A model generated the notes under the pieces. That model searched no databases. It worked only from the letters and a program-made list of their open reading frames with translations, and was not told the origin of the DNA. Source: Chloroflexi bacterium 54-19 (GTDB lineage Bacteria > Chloroflexota > Chloroflexia > Chloroheliales > Chloroheliaceae). Taken from it: a DNA stretch of 64,000 nt. The first letter of the stretch is position 1, and every line of letters begins with the position of its first letter. Position numbers and translations under genes: made by a program. This document shows positions 12,651 through 21,386 of the stretch, in pieces. The stretch spans positions 62,001 to 126,000 of the forward strand of contig MKTJ01000044.1 of NCBI GenBank assembly GCA_001898225.1. Reading direction: 5' to 3'.

Positions 12651-13751
12651 GTGTTTAAGTTTTTCCGGCGTAAGAAAGAAGCCGAAGAGGTAATTGAGGA
12701 AAAGACAGAGCAGGCCCTGGAAAAGAGTCGCGGCGAAAGCGGCATTTTCGGGCAAATCGGCAAGCTCTTTGAAGTTGACGATATTACCGACGAATTCTGG
12801 GAAAACCTGGAACGGTTGCTGTTGCAGGCCGATATTGGCATCAATCTCACCGATAAGCTGATTGAAAACAGCCAGCGCCGTACCCTGGACGAACGGACCC
12901 GCCGCAGCCGCGACGTGGAAGTTATCTTCCGGCGCGAGATGATTCGGACGCTCGCCGAGGTCCAGAACAAGGCCCAGGCCGCGGTGGACGCTCTCCACCG
13001 GAAAGAAGCCAGTGACCGCGAGTGGGACCGCAAGCAGCAGGAGAAGCAGCAGCTTAAAAATCGCCCTAAAGGCACTCCGCCGCCCCCGCCCGCCGCGATT
13101 CCGAAGGTTACTCCCGGCGCCGAAGGCGAGAAACGCCCCTATGTGATTATGGTCGTGGGGGTCAACGGGAGCGGCAAGACCACCTCTATCGCCAAACTGG
13201 CCGCCTACTACCAGAGCGGCGGGGCCAGCGTGGTCCTGGGGGCCGCCGATACCTTCCGGGCCGGGGCTATCGACCAGCTAAAATTGTGGGGCCAGCGTCT
13301 GAATGTCCCGGTCGTGGCCCGCAATTACGAGTCGGACCCGGCGGCGGTGGCCTTCGATACGGTCAAATATGCCCAGGAAAACGGCGCGGACATCGTCATT
13401 ATAGACACGGCGGGCCGCTTGCAGACCAACTTTAACCTGATTGCCGAGATGCAGAAAATCGAGCGCACTATCGAAAAGGCCCAGGTCGGCGCGCCCAACG
13501 AAATCTTGCTGGTGCTGGAAGCTGTGACCGGGCAGAACGGCCTCTCCCAGGCCAAGCACTTTACCAACGCGGTCGGCATTGATGGGATTGTCCTGACCAA
13601 GCTGGACGGCACCGCCAAGGGTGGGATTGCCTTCGCGATTGCCAACGACCTGAAAATCCCGGTGAAGTATATCGGTACGGGCGAAAAAGTGGTAGACTTT
13701 GCCGAATTCGACCCGGAAGCTTACGTCAACGCGCTCTTTGTGCGCAACTAG
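12651..13751 (+). CDS. ftsY: Signal recognition particle receptor FtsY
   Basis: About 366 residues from the GTG at 12651, which has GGAGG at 12642-12646; an upstream TTG in frame at 12615 lacks such a site. A charged N-terminal helix (FRRKKEAEEVIEEK) precedes the four-helix N domain. The G domain carries GVNGSGKTTSIAKLA (G1, about residue 169), ADTFRAGAIDQL (closing/insertion region), DTAGRLQTN (G3) and TKLDGTAKGG (G4, about 315), ending in the family string GTGEKVVDFAEFD. A low-complexity proline run links N and G domains. FtsY is the membrane-associated GTPase that docks SRP-ribosome complexes at the SecYEG translocon. The SRP GTPase gene follows 77 bp later, so both partners are likely co-expressed. 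Confidence 0.96.
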   Translation: MFKFFRRKKEAEEVIEEKTEQALEKSRGESGIFGQIGKLFEVDDITDEFWENLERLLLQADIGINLTDKLIENSQRRTLDERTRRSRDVEVIFRREMIRTLAEVQNKAQAAVDALHRKEASDREWDRKQQEKQQLKNRPKGTPPPPPAAIPKVTPGAEGEKRPYVIMVVGVNGSGKTTSIAKLAAYYQSGGASVVLGAADTFRAGAIDQLKLWGQRLNVPVVARNYESDPAAVAFDTVKYAQENGADIVIIDTAGRLQTNFNLIAEMQKIERTIEKAQVGAPNEILLVLEAVTGQNGLSQAKHFTNAVGIDGIVLTKLDGTAKGGIAFAIANDLKIPVKYIGTGEKVVDFAEFDPEAYVNALFVRN

Positions 13752-13828
13752 ACCCGATTTGGCTCGTAGATTAAAAGCCGGTGGCCCTGAACTGGACTGT
13801 AATAATTCTGAAAGACAGGAATAGCTAG

Positions 13829-15436
13829 ATGTTTGAGACTTTATCTGAGAGACTGGAAGGCACATTTCGCTCTTTAACCGGGCGCGGGAAGTTGTCCGAA
13901 GATGATATTCGCAAGGCTATGGTCGAGGTTCGCCGGGCCTTGCTCGAAGCGGACGTAAATACCATCGTGGCCGAAGAATTCGTCAAAGACGTAACCGAGG
14001 CCGCCCTGGGCTCTAAAATCCTGACCAGCCTGACCCCCGGCCAGCAGGTTATCAAAATCGTCAACGACAAGTTGACCGAACTGCTCGGCGGCGAGACCGA
14101 GGAGGGTGAAGGGGTCGACAACGAACTGAACCTCTCCAAGACCCCGCCAACCGTTATCATGCTGGTCGGTTTGCAGGGTTCCGGTAAAACCACGACTGTC
14201 GGTAAGCTGGCCCTGGCCCTGCGCCAGAAAAAGCACCGGCCTCTCCTGGTCGCGGGCGACATCTACCGTCCCGCCGCCGTCGAACAATTGCAGACGCTCG
14301 GTCGCCAGCTCGACATCCCGGTCTACAGCGAGGGCACTTCGGTGGCCCCTCCGGTTATCGCCCAGCACGCTATCGCCCAGGCCAAGAAGAACAACAACTC
14401 GGTCGTTATCGTCGATACCGCCGGGCGGTTGCAGATTGACGAGCCGTTGATGGAAGAATTGCAGCGCATCAAGGCCGACATCAACCCGAACGAAATCTTG
14501 CTGGTAGTGGACGCCATGTCCGGCCAGGAATCGGTCAATGTGGCGATGGAGTTTAACCGCCGGATTGGTATCACGGGTCTGATTATCACCAAGATGGACG
14601 GTGACGCCCGCGGCGGGTCGGCCCTGTCGGTGCGGGCTGTGACCGGGGTGCCGATTAAGTTCATGGGTATCGGTGAAAAACTCGACGCCCTCGAAACCTT
14701 CTACCCCGACCGTATCGCCCAGCGTATCCTGGGTATGGGCGACATTCTTTCCCTGATTGAACGGGCCCAGGCCGCCTATGACGAGGAAGAAGCTAAAAAG
14801 CTCCAGGACAAGATGCGCAAAGGCAAATTCGACCTGGAAGACTTCCTCAACCAGATGCGCAACTTGAGAAAGATGGGGCCTTTGAGCGGTATACTCGGTA
14901 TGCTGCCGGGTATGGGTAAGCAGATGAAGGAAATGCGCAACGCCCTGAATACGCCTGAAGCCGAGGCCCAACTGCGCCGGACCGAGGCGATTGTCCTTTC
15001 GATGACCAAAAAGGAGCGGCAGGACCCCGATATTATCAACGCCAGCCGCCGCCGCCGTATCGCTGCCGGTAGCGGTACGGGCGTCGCTGACGTGAACGAG
15101 CTTTTGCAGCAGTTCCGGCAGATGCGCCAGATGATGCAGATGGCGAGCAAAGGCGGCGGCATGAACATGGCGAACATGGGCTCGATGCTGGGCCAGATGG
15201 GCGGCGGCGGTATGCCCGGTATGGGCGGCATGCCGGGAATGGGCATGGGCGGCGGCGCCCGCAAGCAGACCCAGGCTCCCCGCGACCCGCTGGCCGACTT
15301 CAAAAGGGGTGGTGCGCCGCGACCCGCTGCTCCGAACGGCGCGGCTCGCCCGGCGAACGGCGGCCCGGCCCCGGTCCGCAGCGCGGGCGCTCCCGGCGCA
15401 GGTGTGAATCGCCCGCCCAAGAAGAAGAAAAAGTAG
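13829..15436 (+). CDS. ffh: Signal recognition particle protein Ffh
   Basis: 535 residues. GTPase motifs GLQGSGKTTTVGKLA (about residue 114), AGDIYRPAAVEQLQ, DTAGRLQID and TKMDGDARGGSALS are canonical for SRP54. The M domain follows from about residue 300 (ILGMGDILSLIERAQ...LEDFLNQMRNLRKMGPL...LPGMG) with the SRP-RNA binding stretch near NASRRRRIAAGSGT. Beyond it the protein is unusually extended by ~90 residues: a Gly/Met-rich tract (about 440-475) and a Pro/Ala/Arg-rich tail ending in a run of lysines. It binds 4.5S/SRP RNA and nascent signal sequences and pairs with FtsY, encoded immediately upstream. No SRP RNA gene was recognised in this window. Confidence 0.96.
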   Translation: MFETLSERLEGTFRSLTGRGKLSEDDIRKAMVEVRRALLEADVNTIVAEEFVKDVTEAALGSKILTSLTPGQQVIKIVNDKLTELLGGETEEGEGVDNELNLSKTPPTVIMLVGLQGSGKTTTVGKLALALRQKKHRPLLVAGDIYRPAAVEQLQTLGRQLDIPVYSEGTSVAPPVIAQHAIAQAKKNNNSVVIVDTAGRLQIDEPLMEELQRIKADINPNEILLVVDAMSGQESVNVAMEFNRRIGITGLIITKMDGDARGGSALSVRAVTGVPIKFMGIGEKLDALETFYPDRIAQRILGMGDILSLIERAQAAYDEEEAKKLQDKMRKGKFDLEDFLNQMRNLRKMGPLSGILGMLPGMGKQMKEMRNALNTPEAEAQLRRTEAIVLSMTKKERQDPDIINASRRRRIAAGSGTGVADVNELLQQFRQMRQMMQMASKGGGMNMANMGSMLGQMGGGGMPGMGGMPGMGMGGGARKQTQAPRDPLADFKRGGAPRPAAPNGAARPANGGPAPVRSAGAPGAGVNRPPKKKKK

Positions 15437-15990
15437 TCAGAGGGCAGAAGCCAGTAGTTAGTGTTTAGTGTTTAGGTATCACACCCGCAGGTCGCACCTA
15501 CGGTCGTACCTACGGGTGTGAGCCGCAGTAAAGAAACCGTAAACTTGTCATTCCGAGCCGCAGCGAGGAATCCCCGGTCCGTTGGACAATAGCACGTTCG
15601 AAGGTACATGAAATCGAGATTCCGTGACTGTGCGCCGCACGGCGCACAGTCACATTGGTGTGTCGCATTGGCGGAAGCTAGCCCGTAGGGTTCCCTGTGG
15701 GCAGCGCCGTTGGCGTAATGGTAGATCATTAACTTGTCATTCTATGATCCGCTGTACTAACGAATGGCGACTCGGAACTTTGGGTGGGTTACAGAATCTA
15801 GCCCGTAGGGTTCCCGTTGGGCAATAGCACAGTCAAAGACTTAGCTAAGTCCGAGGTGCCTCAGGTCAAGGTATGCTTCTGCCTGAGATATAGGACAGTT
15901 TTGGACTGTACGGTACGCAACGCGCGAGATTCCGTAACCCGCCGTTCGATTATGGCTAATCGCCTTTCTAAAAGCGGCTTACGGAATGAC
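15437..15990. repeat. Composite dispersed-repeat block between ffh and the ABC binding protein
   Basis: It begins with a few degenerate heptamers and AGTGTTTAG copies, then an imperfect CACACCCG/CGGGTGTG hairpin (about 15481-15521), a CATTCCGAGCCGCAGCGAGGAATC unit with the CCGGTCCGTTGGAC tail (15548-15594), a perfect palindrome (15624-15653), two AGCCCGTAGGGTTCCC copies, and at 15915-15990 an inverted copy of the ATTCCGTAAGCCG hairpin unit. No gene is visible in this 615-bp gap. Confidence 0.75.
15624..15653. repeat. 30-bp perfect palindrome with 13-bp arms
   Basis: GTGACTGTGCGCC, loop GCAC, GGCGCACAGTCAC. All 13 pairs match. There is no T-run on either side, so it is not an ordinary terminator. 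Confidence 0.8.
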
Positions 15991-16051
15991 AAGTTTGTGA
16001 CCTTACTTTTATTTGCAGACCTTCTTCATACCAAAGACGCGCCTCTTAATG

Positions 16052-17176
16052 TCAGGATAGTGGGGTCGGGAAGATGTCCGGGTACATCCTGGTCATGGCG
16101 TCATCCAGCATGATGCTCAGGGAGCGCAACTGAGTCCTGACCCAGACCTGGGTGTCTACTTCGTAGACCTGGCCCGACTTGACCGCCGGTAACTCCTTCC
16201 AGAAGGCATTCGCCAGCAGTTCGTTTTTGGCTTTATCGGCGTCCGCCCCGGCGGTGCTGGGGTTGACCCCCACAATCAGGGCGTCCGGGTTGGCTTCCAG
16301 GATTTTCTCCAGCGACATATTGACCATGCCGCGTGGGTTGACGTTCGCGGGCGGTTGCAGCACGCAGCCTTTTGTCACCTGCCCCACAAAGAGGCAAATC
16401 GCCGACGGGTTGGTCGCGACCTGCCCGTTCAGGACGTAATTTGACATAAATACAAAGGTCTTGTCCTTGGGCGACCTGGCTTTGTAAGCGGCTAACCTGG
16501 CGTCAAACTTCTTGATGACTTCCTCGGCTTTATCGGCTTTGCCGGTGAGCTTGCCGACCAGCCGCAAGTTGTCGTAAGGCTCGGTCAACCCGGCCCGTTT
16601 CGCCAGGAAGTAGGGAGCGGTCTTGGAGAGCGAGGTCCGCAGGTCGTCGTTGAACCCGGCCTCCCCGATAATCAGGTCCGGTTTGGCCCTGGCAATCTGT
16701 TCCAGGTCGGGGGCGGCGGTAGTGCCGCCGATTTCGGTCACCTGTTTGGACAGGTCGCCAAAATATTCTTTCTTAACGACCAGGTTCATAAAGGTCGAGG
16801 CGACCGGGACGATTTCGAGGTCGGCCAGCAGTTCGATGCAGGGCGGGCCGATACAGACCACCCGTTTGGCCGGGGCGGGCAGGGTAATCGTGGTCCCGCT
16901 GGCATCCACCACCGAAATGCTCCCGGTCGCGCCGGTTGTTGTGGCAGTGCCTGTGGTCTGGGCGGCTCCGGTAGTGCCCGCAGCCGTGGTTTGAGCGGCG
17001 CTGGTGGTCATGGCGGCAGTTGTAGCCGCAGGCGCGGTCGTGGCGGCCGGGGCTGTAGTGGCGGTGTTGTCCCCGCAGGCCGTAAAGACAAGGCTCACGA
17101 GCAGTAACAGGGCGACAACTCCCCCGATTCGCCCCCGGCCAGCCTGGGCCGGGACACCCTCAATATTAAAACGCAA
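16052..17176 (-). CDS. Iron-siderophore-type ABC transporter substrate-binding lipoprotein
   Basis: 374 residues. A signal peptide with lipobox VFTAC|G (Cys about residue 34) is followed by a ~55-residue Ala/Thr linker, then a periplasmic-binding-protein class III fold: RVVCIGPPCIELLADL, the DLEQIARAKPDLIIGEAG string typical of FepB/FhuD-like proteins, and LEANPDALIVG near the end. Expected role: capture of a ferric-siderophore or related chelate at the outer face of the membrane and delivery to the FecCD permease encoded divergently on the other side of a 230-bp regulatory region. The precise ligand cannot be told from sequence. Confidence 0.88.
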   Translation of the reverse strand: MRFNIEGVPAQAGRGRIGGVVALLLLVSLVFTACGDNTATTAPAATTAPAATTAAMTTSAAQTTAAGTTGAAQTTGTATTTGATGSISVVDASGTTITLPAPAKRVVCIGPPCIELLADLEIVPVASTFMNLVVKKEYFGDLSKQVTEIGGTTAAPDLEQIARAKPDLIIGEAGFNDDLRTSLSKTAPYFLAKRAGLTEPYDNLRLVGKLTGKADKAEEVIKKFDARLAAYKARSPKDKTFVFMSNYVLNGQVATNPSAICLFVGQVTKGCVLQPPANVNPRGMVNMSLEKILEANPDALIVGVNPSTAGADADKAKNELLANAFWKELPAVKSGQVYEVDTQVWVRTQLRSLSIMLDDAMTRMYPDIFPTPLS

Positions 17177-17263
17177 AGCAAATAATCTCCTCTCTAAAGG
17201 TCAAATTCATCCTGGAGAAAGCCCGAAATATATTTCTAAAACAGCTTGAAGCCGATATTATTG

Positions 17264-17311
17264 TTGACTAATTGTTGAGGTTAGTATAGACTAACAAAAA
17301 TTACTTGTCAA
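17264..17311. promoter_or_regulatory. Divergent promoters around a GTTAGT-N4-ACTAAC palindrome
   Basis: On the minus strand, TTGACA (17311-17306), 17 bp, TATACT (17288-17283) is a near-consensus promoter for the binding-protein gene. On the plus strand TTGACT (17264-17269) and TATAGA (17285-17290) form a weaker promoter with a short 15-bp spacer for the permease. The palindrome GTTAGT-ATAG-ACTAAC (17280-17295) covers both -10 boxes, so a dimeric repressor there could shut both genes at once. An iron- or metal-responsive repressor is an inference from gene content. Confidence 0.65.
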
Positions 17312-17406
17312 TATAGCCCTGGGAAAACTGCTCGGAATTCACCGGGAACGAATTGTGGAAAGGACACCTGCCAGATGCCGGGGTTTTATTTGCGGAGGGC
17401 GCCTTA

Positions 17407-18468
17407 ATGCGGGCCGTCCCGAATCTTTCAGAAAACCGCACTACCCTCTCCCAACCGCTCCCGCCCTCGAAGTTGGCCCGGCGTTTTGTACCGCTGGCGC
17501 TGGGCGGGGTGGTGGTTTTAGCGGTCCTGCTGGTGGCTTACGTGGGGTTGGGGAGCGTCTATCTCAACCCGAACGAGGTTATCATGGCCCTGCTGGATAA
17601 GCCTGTCGAAGCCTTTCACCGCCAGATTGTCTGGGAATTGCGGCTCCCGCGCGGCATCACGGCCATCCTGGCCGGCATGATGCTGGGTCTGGCGGGGGCT
17701 ATTTTGCAGACCGTCACGCGCAACCCGTTAGCCTCGCCCGGTCTGACCGGGGTCAGCGCAGGGGCGGTCCTGGCGGCTATCGCCGGGCTAACCTTTTTCC
17801 CGGCCCTGGCGACTGCCGGGTTTTTGCTGCCGTTCGTGGCGGCTATCGGGGGCGTGGGGGTAGGGGTTGTCGTCTACCTGTTGAGCCGGCAGGGCCGCAC
17901 CGACCCGCTCCGGCTGGCCCTGAACGGTATTTTGCTGGGAGCCGTCCTCAATTCGGGTACTTCCATAATCCTGATTTTCGACCAGGAGCGGGCTGCCAAT
18001 ATCGTGCTGTGGCTGATTGGTTCGCTCAACGGGCGGACCTGGGAGCATCTCAACTCGCTGTGGCCCTGGGCGGCGCTGGTTATCCCGGTGGGGCTCGGTT
18101 GCGCCGGGCTGGCAAACGCCCTCAACCTGGGTGACGATGTCGCCGCCGGGTTGGGGCAGGACGTGGAGCGGGCGCGGGCCGGGCTGTTTTTGGTGGCAAT
18201 CTTTCTCACCTCGGCTGCCGTCGCCACGGTCGGAGCCATCGGTTTTATCGGGTTGATTGGGCCGCATATCTCCCGGCGTCTGGTCGGCAACGACACCCGG
18301 CGGCTTTTCCCTATGAGCGCGCTTGTGACCGCCATAATTTTGCTCCTGGCCGATTTTATCGTGGTGGCCGTGACCAAAGGGGGTCTGCCGGTCGGGGCGG
18401 TTACCTCGATGCTCGGCGCGCCCTTCTTTCTCTACCTGATTTTCAAACGGATGAACGCCGGGGCGTGA
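17407..18468 (+). CDS. FecCD-family ABC permease (iron-siderophore/cobalamin type)
   Basis: About 353 residues from the ATG at 17407, chosen because GGAGG (17394-17398) lies 8 bases upstream; the frame is open further back to a TTG at 17353. Around ten membrane helices. The signatures LRLPRGITAILAGMMLGLAG and QTVTRNPLASPGLTGVSAG are those of the FecC/FecD/BtuC family, and GAIGFIGLIGPHISRRLVG is the conserved cytoplasmic coupling region. It transports the substrate bound by the divergently encoded lipoprotein. No ATP-binding subunit follows; the next gene is a CLC channel, so the ATPase must be elsewhere. Confidence 0.92.
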   Translation: MRAVPNLSENRTTLSQPLPPSKLARRFVPLALGGVVVLAVLLVAYVGLGSVYLNPNEVIMALLDKPVEAFHRQIVWELRLPRGITAILAGMMLGLAGAILQTVTRNPLASPGLTGVSAGAVLAAIAGLTFFPALATAGFLLPFVAAIGGVGVGVVVYLLSRQGRTDPLRLALNGILLGAVLNSGTSIILIFDQERAANIVLWLIGSLNGRTWEHLNSLWPWAALVIPVGLGCAGLANALNLGDDVAAGLGQDVERARAGLFLVAIFLTSAAVATVGAIGFIGLIGPHISRRLVGNDTRRLFPMSALVTAIILLLADFIVVAVTKGGLPVGAVTSMLGAPFFLYLIFKRMNAGA

Positions 18469-18562
18469 GCAACCCGCCCCTGAAAACTATTCTATTGGGC
18501 TAACAATTTTGGGGGCCTTTCGACAAGGGTATAGCAAATGGAACAGCTTTAGCCAAACTTGG

Positions 18563-18568
18563 TATAAT
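18563..18568 (+). promoter_or_regulatory. Likely -10 box of the second CLC gene
   Basis: A perfect TATAAT lies about 50 bases ahead of the gene. I find no convincing -35 at the right distance, so only the -10 is called. Confidence 0.35.
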
Positions 18569-18615
18569 CTCCTAAAAATAAAACTAGGGAGCGGGTTATA
18601 AACCATTTGCTAGAA

Positions 18616-20361
18616 ATGTTCATCACAAAAATTAAGAGATTAGGGGCCCAATTCATCCCGCCGGACGGTTACGTTATGCTGCTCTGGGCGGTGTTCGCAG
18701 GGGTAGCCGGGGCCCTGGCTACGATGGTCTTCCGGCAGGGCATCTTGAGTTTACAATGGCTGTTGGGCAAGCAAAACCTGTCGGTCGTCGAGATGGCCGA
18801 GAGCTTGCCCTGGTACATTCGCTTCCTGCTGCCCATCCTCGGAGGGCTGGTGGCCGGGGGCCTGCTGGTGCTGGCCCAGCGCTTCAAGCACGGCGCGCCC
18901 TCCGATTATATGGAAAGCATCGCTTTCGGGGACGGGCGTATCCCTGTGCGCCATACCCTCCTGCGCAGCCTTTCCTCCCTGGTGACCATTGCTTCCGGCG
19001 GCTCAATCGGGCGGGAAGGCTCGATGGTCCAACTGGCCGCCATGTGTTCCTCAATCCTGGGCCGACTCACCCGGCTCCGGCCCGACCGTCTCCGCCTGCT
19101 CGTGGCCTGTGGGGCCGCCGCCGGAATTACCTCCGCCTATAACGCGCCGATTGCCGGGGCTTTTTTTATCGCGGAAATCGTCCTGGGGGCCATTTACATG
19201 GAAAGCTTTGGGCCGCTGGTGGTCGCGTCTATCACGGCGAATATCACCATGCGGGCCATGCCCGACTACCACCCGACCTACGAAATGCCGGTCTTCCCGG
19301 CCATTCCCGACCTCGAACTGCTGGCTTTTGTCGGGCTTGGCGTGGTAGCGGGGCTGGGCGCTCCCCTTTTCTTACTCCTGCTCGACTTCGCCCGGGCCCA
19401 ATTTCGTAAACTGGGCGGCGCACAGGGCTGGTCCTCGGACTGGTCCATCCCGTTGCGACTGGTCGTAGGCGGTTTGGGGGTCGGCCTTATCTCGGTCTGG
19501 GAGCCGCAGGTCTGGGGGAACGGCTATGAGGTTGTCAACTCGCTGCTGCACAATTCCTGGGCCTGGACGGCGGTGCTGTCGATTCTCGCCTTCAAGGTGG
19601 TGGCTACCGCCTTTACCGCCGGGGCGGGGGCAGTGGGCGGCGTCTTTACGCCGATGTTGTTTGTGGGCGCGGCCAGTGGATACCTGTTCGGCCAGGGGAT
19701 AGAGGCGCTATGGCCGCAATCCTCGGCCCCTTTCACTTACGCGATAGCCGGGATGGGCGCTTTCCTGGCAGTCGCCACCGGGGCGCCTATCATGGCGATT
19801 TTGATGATTTTCGAAATGACGTTGAGCGTCCCGGCCCTGCTGCCGCTGGTGTTGACCTGCATCGTAGCCTATTTCGTGGGCCAATCCTCCAATACCCCGG
19901 CCATGTACAGCGTAACCCTGGAACACCGCCGCAACCGCCAGACCCAGGGCCGTTTGAGCAAACTGGTGGTCAAGGACTTGATAAAACCGGCCCAGACTGT
20001 GTTGCCCCTCAACGCCCCCTTTGATGACATTGTAGAAATGCTGCGGGAGCACTCGGTCAAGTACCTCTATATCGTGAACGACGCGGGCCGGTTCTGCGGG
20101 GTCGTATACGCCCAGGAGGTCACGCTGGCCCTGGCCGATGACGCCGACACCTCCCACCTGAAAGCCGCCGACCTCCTGCACCGGGAGTTTCCGGTCCTGA
20201 CCGAAAACCAGCAATTAGGGGAAGCCCTCCAGGTTTTTCTAAAGCACCCGAGCGAACGGCTCCCGGTTATTCTCTCCGCCGAACAACCGGTCCTGCTCGG
20301 CGTGGTCTACAAGACGGCCCTCCTCGACACCTATTATCACCTTTACCGGCCCTTGCTCTGA
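18616..20361 (+). CDS. CLC-family chloride channel/transporter with CBS domains (second copy)
   Basis: About 581 residues from the ATG at 18616; a TTG three codons earlier is equally possible because the only purine-rich stretch (AGGGAG, 18586-18591) is distant from both. The core carries GSIGREGSM near residue 128, with the gating glutamate, and GAGAVGGVFTP near residue 335. CBS domains occupy about 450-575 (VLPLNAPFDDIVEMLREH...YLYIVNDAGRFCGVVYAQE). Compared with the 714-residue paralogue at about 3.6 kb it lacks the RCK_C-like tail and its filter region is shorter in glycine, so it belongs to a different CLC subgroup. Confidence 0.92.
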   Translation: MFITKIKRLGAQFIPPDGYVMLLWAVFAGVAGALATMVFRQGILSLQWLLGKQNLSVVEMAESLPWYIRFLLPILGGLVAGGLLVLAQRFKHGAPSDYMESIAFGDGRIPVRHTLLRSLSSLVTIASGGSIGREGSMVQLAAMCSSILGRLTRLRPDRLRLLVACGAAAGITSAYNAPIAGAFFIAEIVLGAIYMESFGPLVVASITANITMRAMPDYHPTYEMPVFPAIPDLELLAFVGLGVVAGLGAPLFLLLLDFARAQFRKLGGAQGWSSDWSIPLRLVVGGLGVGLISVWEPQVWGNGYEVVNSLLHNSWAWTAVLSILAFKVVATAFTAGAGAVGGVFTPMLFVGAASGYLFGQGIEALWPQSSAPFTYAIAGMGAFLAVATGAPIMAILMIFEMTLSVPALLPLVLTCIVAYFVGQSSNTPAMYSVTLEHRRNRQTQGRLSKLVVKDLIKPAQTVLPLNAPFDDIVEMLREHSVKYLYIVNDAGRFCGVVYAQEVTLALADDADTSHLKAADLLHREFPVLTENQQLGEALQVFLKHPSERLPVILSAEQPVLLGVVYKTALLDTYYHLYRPLL

Positions 20362-20369
20362 TAACCGGA

Positions 20370-21269
20370 CTAACCCCGGGCCGGCAAATTCAGCAGGTTG
20401 ATAAAAGCCTCCACCGCCCTGGAATATCTTTTAGCCTTCAGGTAAACCAGGAACAGGGGGCGTTTCAGGATGAAATCTTTCAGGGGGACTACTCGCAGCA
20501 ACCCTGCCGCCAACTCAAGTTTTATGGTGTGCTCGGAGACAAAGGAGAGGCCCAGCCCGGCCCGGACGGCCTGTTTGATGGCTTCGGTGCTGCCCAGTTC
20601 CAGGCTCGGTTTCAGCCTGGCAAGTTCACCTCGTTCCTCGATAGCCTTTTCCAGCACTGCCCTGGTGCCGGAACCTTTTTCCCTTAAAATAAAATTTGGT
20701 TCGGTTTCCATTACTTCGGCCAGGGTCAGGTCCGTCTTTGCCAGGAGAGAGTGGCCGGGCGGCACAACCAGGACCAGTTTGTCTTCCCGCCAGACGGTTT
20801 TCTTCAACTCCGGGTGGGTCACAAACCCCTCGACCAGCCCGATTTCCAGCCGGTTAGCCAGCAGCCTTTCCTGGATTTCGTCGGCGTTACCGATATTCAA
20901 AGACAACTCGATATTGGGGTAGAGGTTTTTGTACTGGCCCAGTAGCGGTGGCAGCAGATAGATGCCGATGGTCGTGCTGGCCCCGATTGCCAGGTGGCCG
21001 CGTTCCAACCCCTGTAACTCCTGGAGGGCCAGTTCGGCCTCCGCCGAGAGGGCGAAAATCTGGCTGGTGTAGCTGAAAAGGAGTTGCCCGGCCTCGGTCA
21101 GGTAAACTTTCCGGCCCACCTGGCGGAAAAGGGGCATCCCAATGCTCTTTTCGAGTTCCTGGACCTGTTTGGAGACCGCCGGTTGGCTGATAAAGAGTTC
21201 TTCGGCGGCCCTGGTGAAGTGTTCCAGTTCCGCCACCTTGTGAAAAATTTGCAGGTGGTTAAAATTCAT
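20370..21269 (-). CDS. LysR-family transcriptional regulator (CysB/CbbR/YeiE-like)
   Basis: About 299 residues from the ATG at 21269, which has GGGGAG upstream; the frame extends 60 bases further back without a better site. The N-terminal winged HTH reads LQIFHKVAELEHFTRAAEELFISQPAVSKQVQELEKSIG, the classic LysR pattern. The periplasmic-binding-like effector domain (about 90-295) contains HLAIGASTTIGIYLLPPLL and LREKGSGTRAVLE, strings shared by CbbR/CysL/YeiE regulators. It lies 118 bp downstream of a YeiH/UPF0324 transporter on the same strand; in E. coli YeiE is adjacent to and controls yeiH, which supports the same pairing here. Candidate operators precede both genes. Confidence 0.9.
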   Translation of the reverse strand: MNFNHLQIFHKVAELEHFTRAAEELFISQPAVSKQVQELEKSIGMPLFRQVGRKVYLTEAGQLLFSYTSQIFALSAEAELALQELQGLERGHLAIGASTTIGIYLLPPLLGQYKNLYPNIELSLNIGNADEIQERLLANRLEIGLVEGFVTHPELKKTVWREDKLVLVVPPGHSLLAKTDLTLAEVMETEPNFILREKGSGTRAVLEKAIEERGELARLKPSLELGSTEAIKQAVRAGLGLSFVSEHTIKLELAAGLLRVVPLKDFILKRPLFLVYLKAKRYSRAVEAFINLLNLPARG

Positions 21270-21291
21270 GCTTTTCCGTCTCCCCTGGCCT

Positions 21292-21348
21292 GGGCTATAA
21301 CCTTCGAATACAAGACCTGAGTCTAGCATAACCTGGGGTTATAGCCCA
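21292..21348 (-). promoter_or_regulatory. LysR-type operator cluster upstream of the LysR gene
   Basis: ATAACC-TGG-GGTTAT (21328-21342) fits the T-N11-A LysR box. An additional inverted pair GGGCTATAACC (21292-21302) and GGTTATAGCCC (21338-21348) has perfect 11-bp arms. The core ATAAC/GTTAT is the same as in the palindrome ahead of the transporter gene. Confidence 0.6.
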
Positions 21349-21386
21349 AACCGGGGAGCGACCGGGATTTTTAGAAAGCGGGCGTG

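Noticed and set aside
15817-16113. 98-codon plus-strand frame
   Set aside because: It covers dispersed repeat sequence and overlaps the end of the binding-protein gene.
17280-17295. DtxR/IdeR iron box
   Set aside because: The half-sites match but their spacing differs from the known 19-bp operator, so only a generic operator is called.
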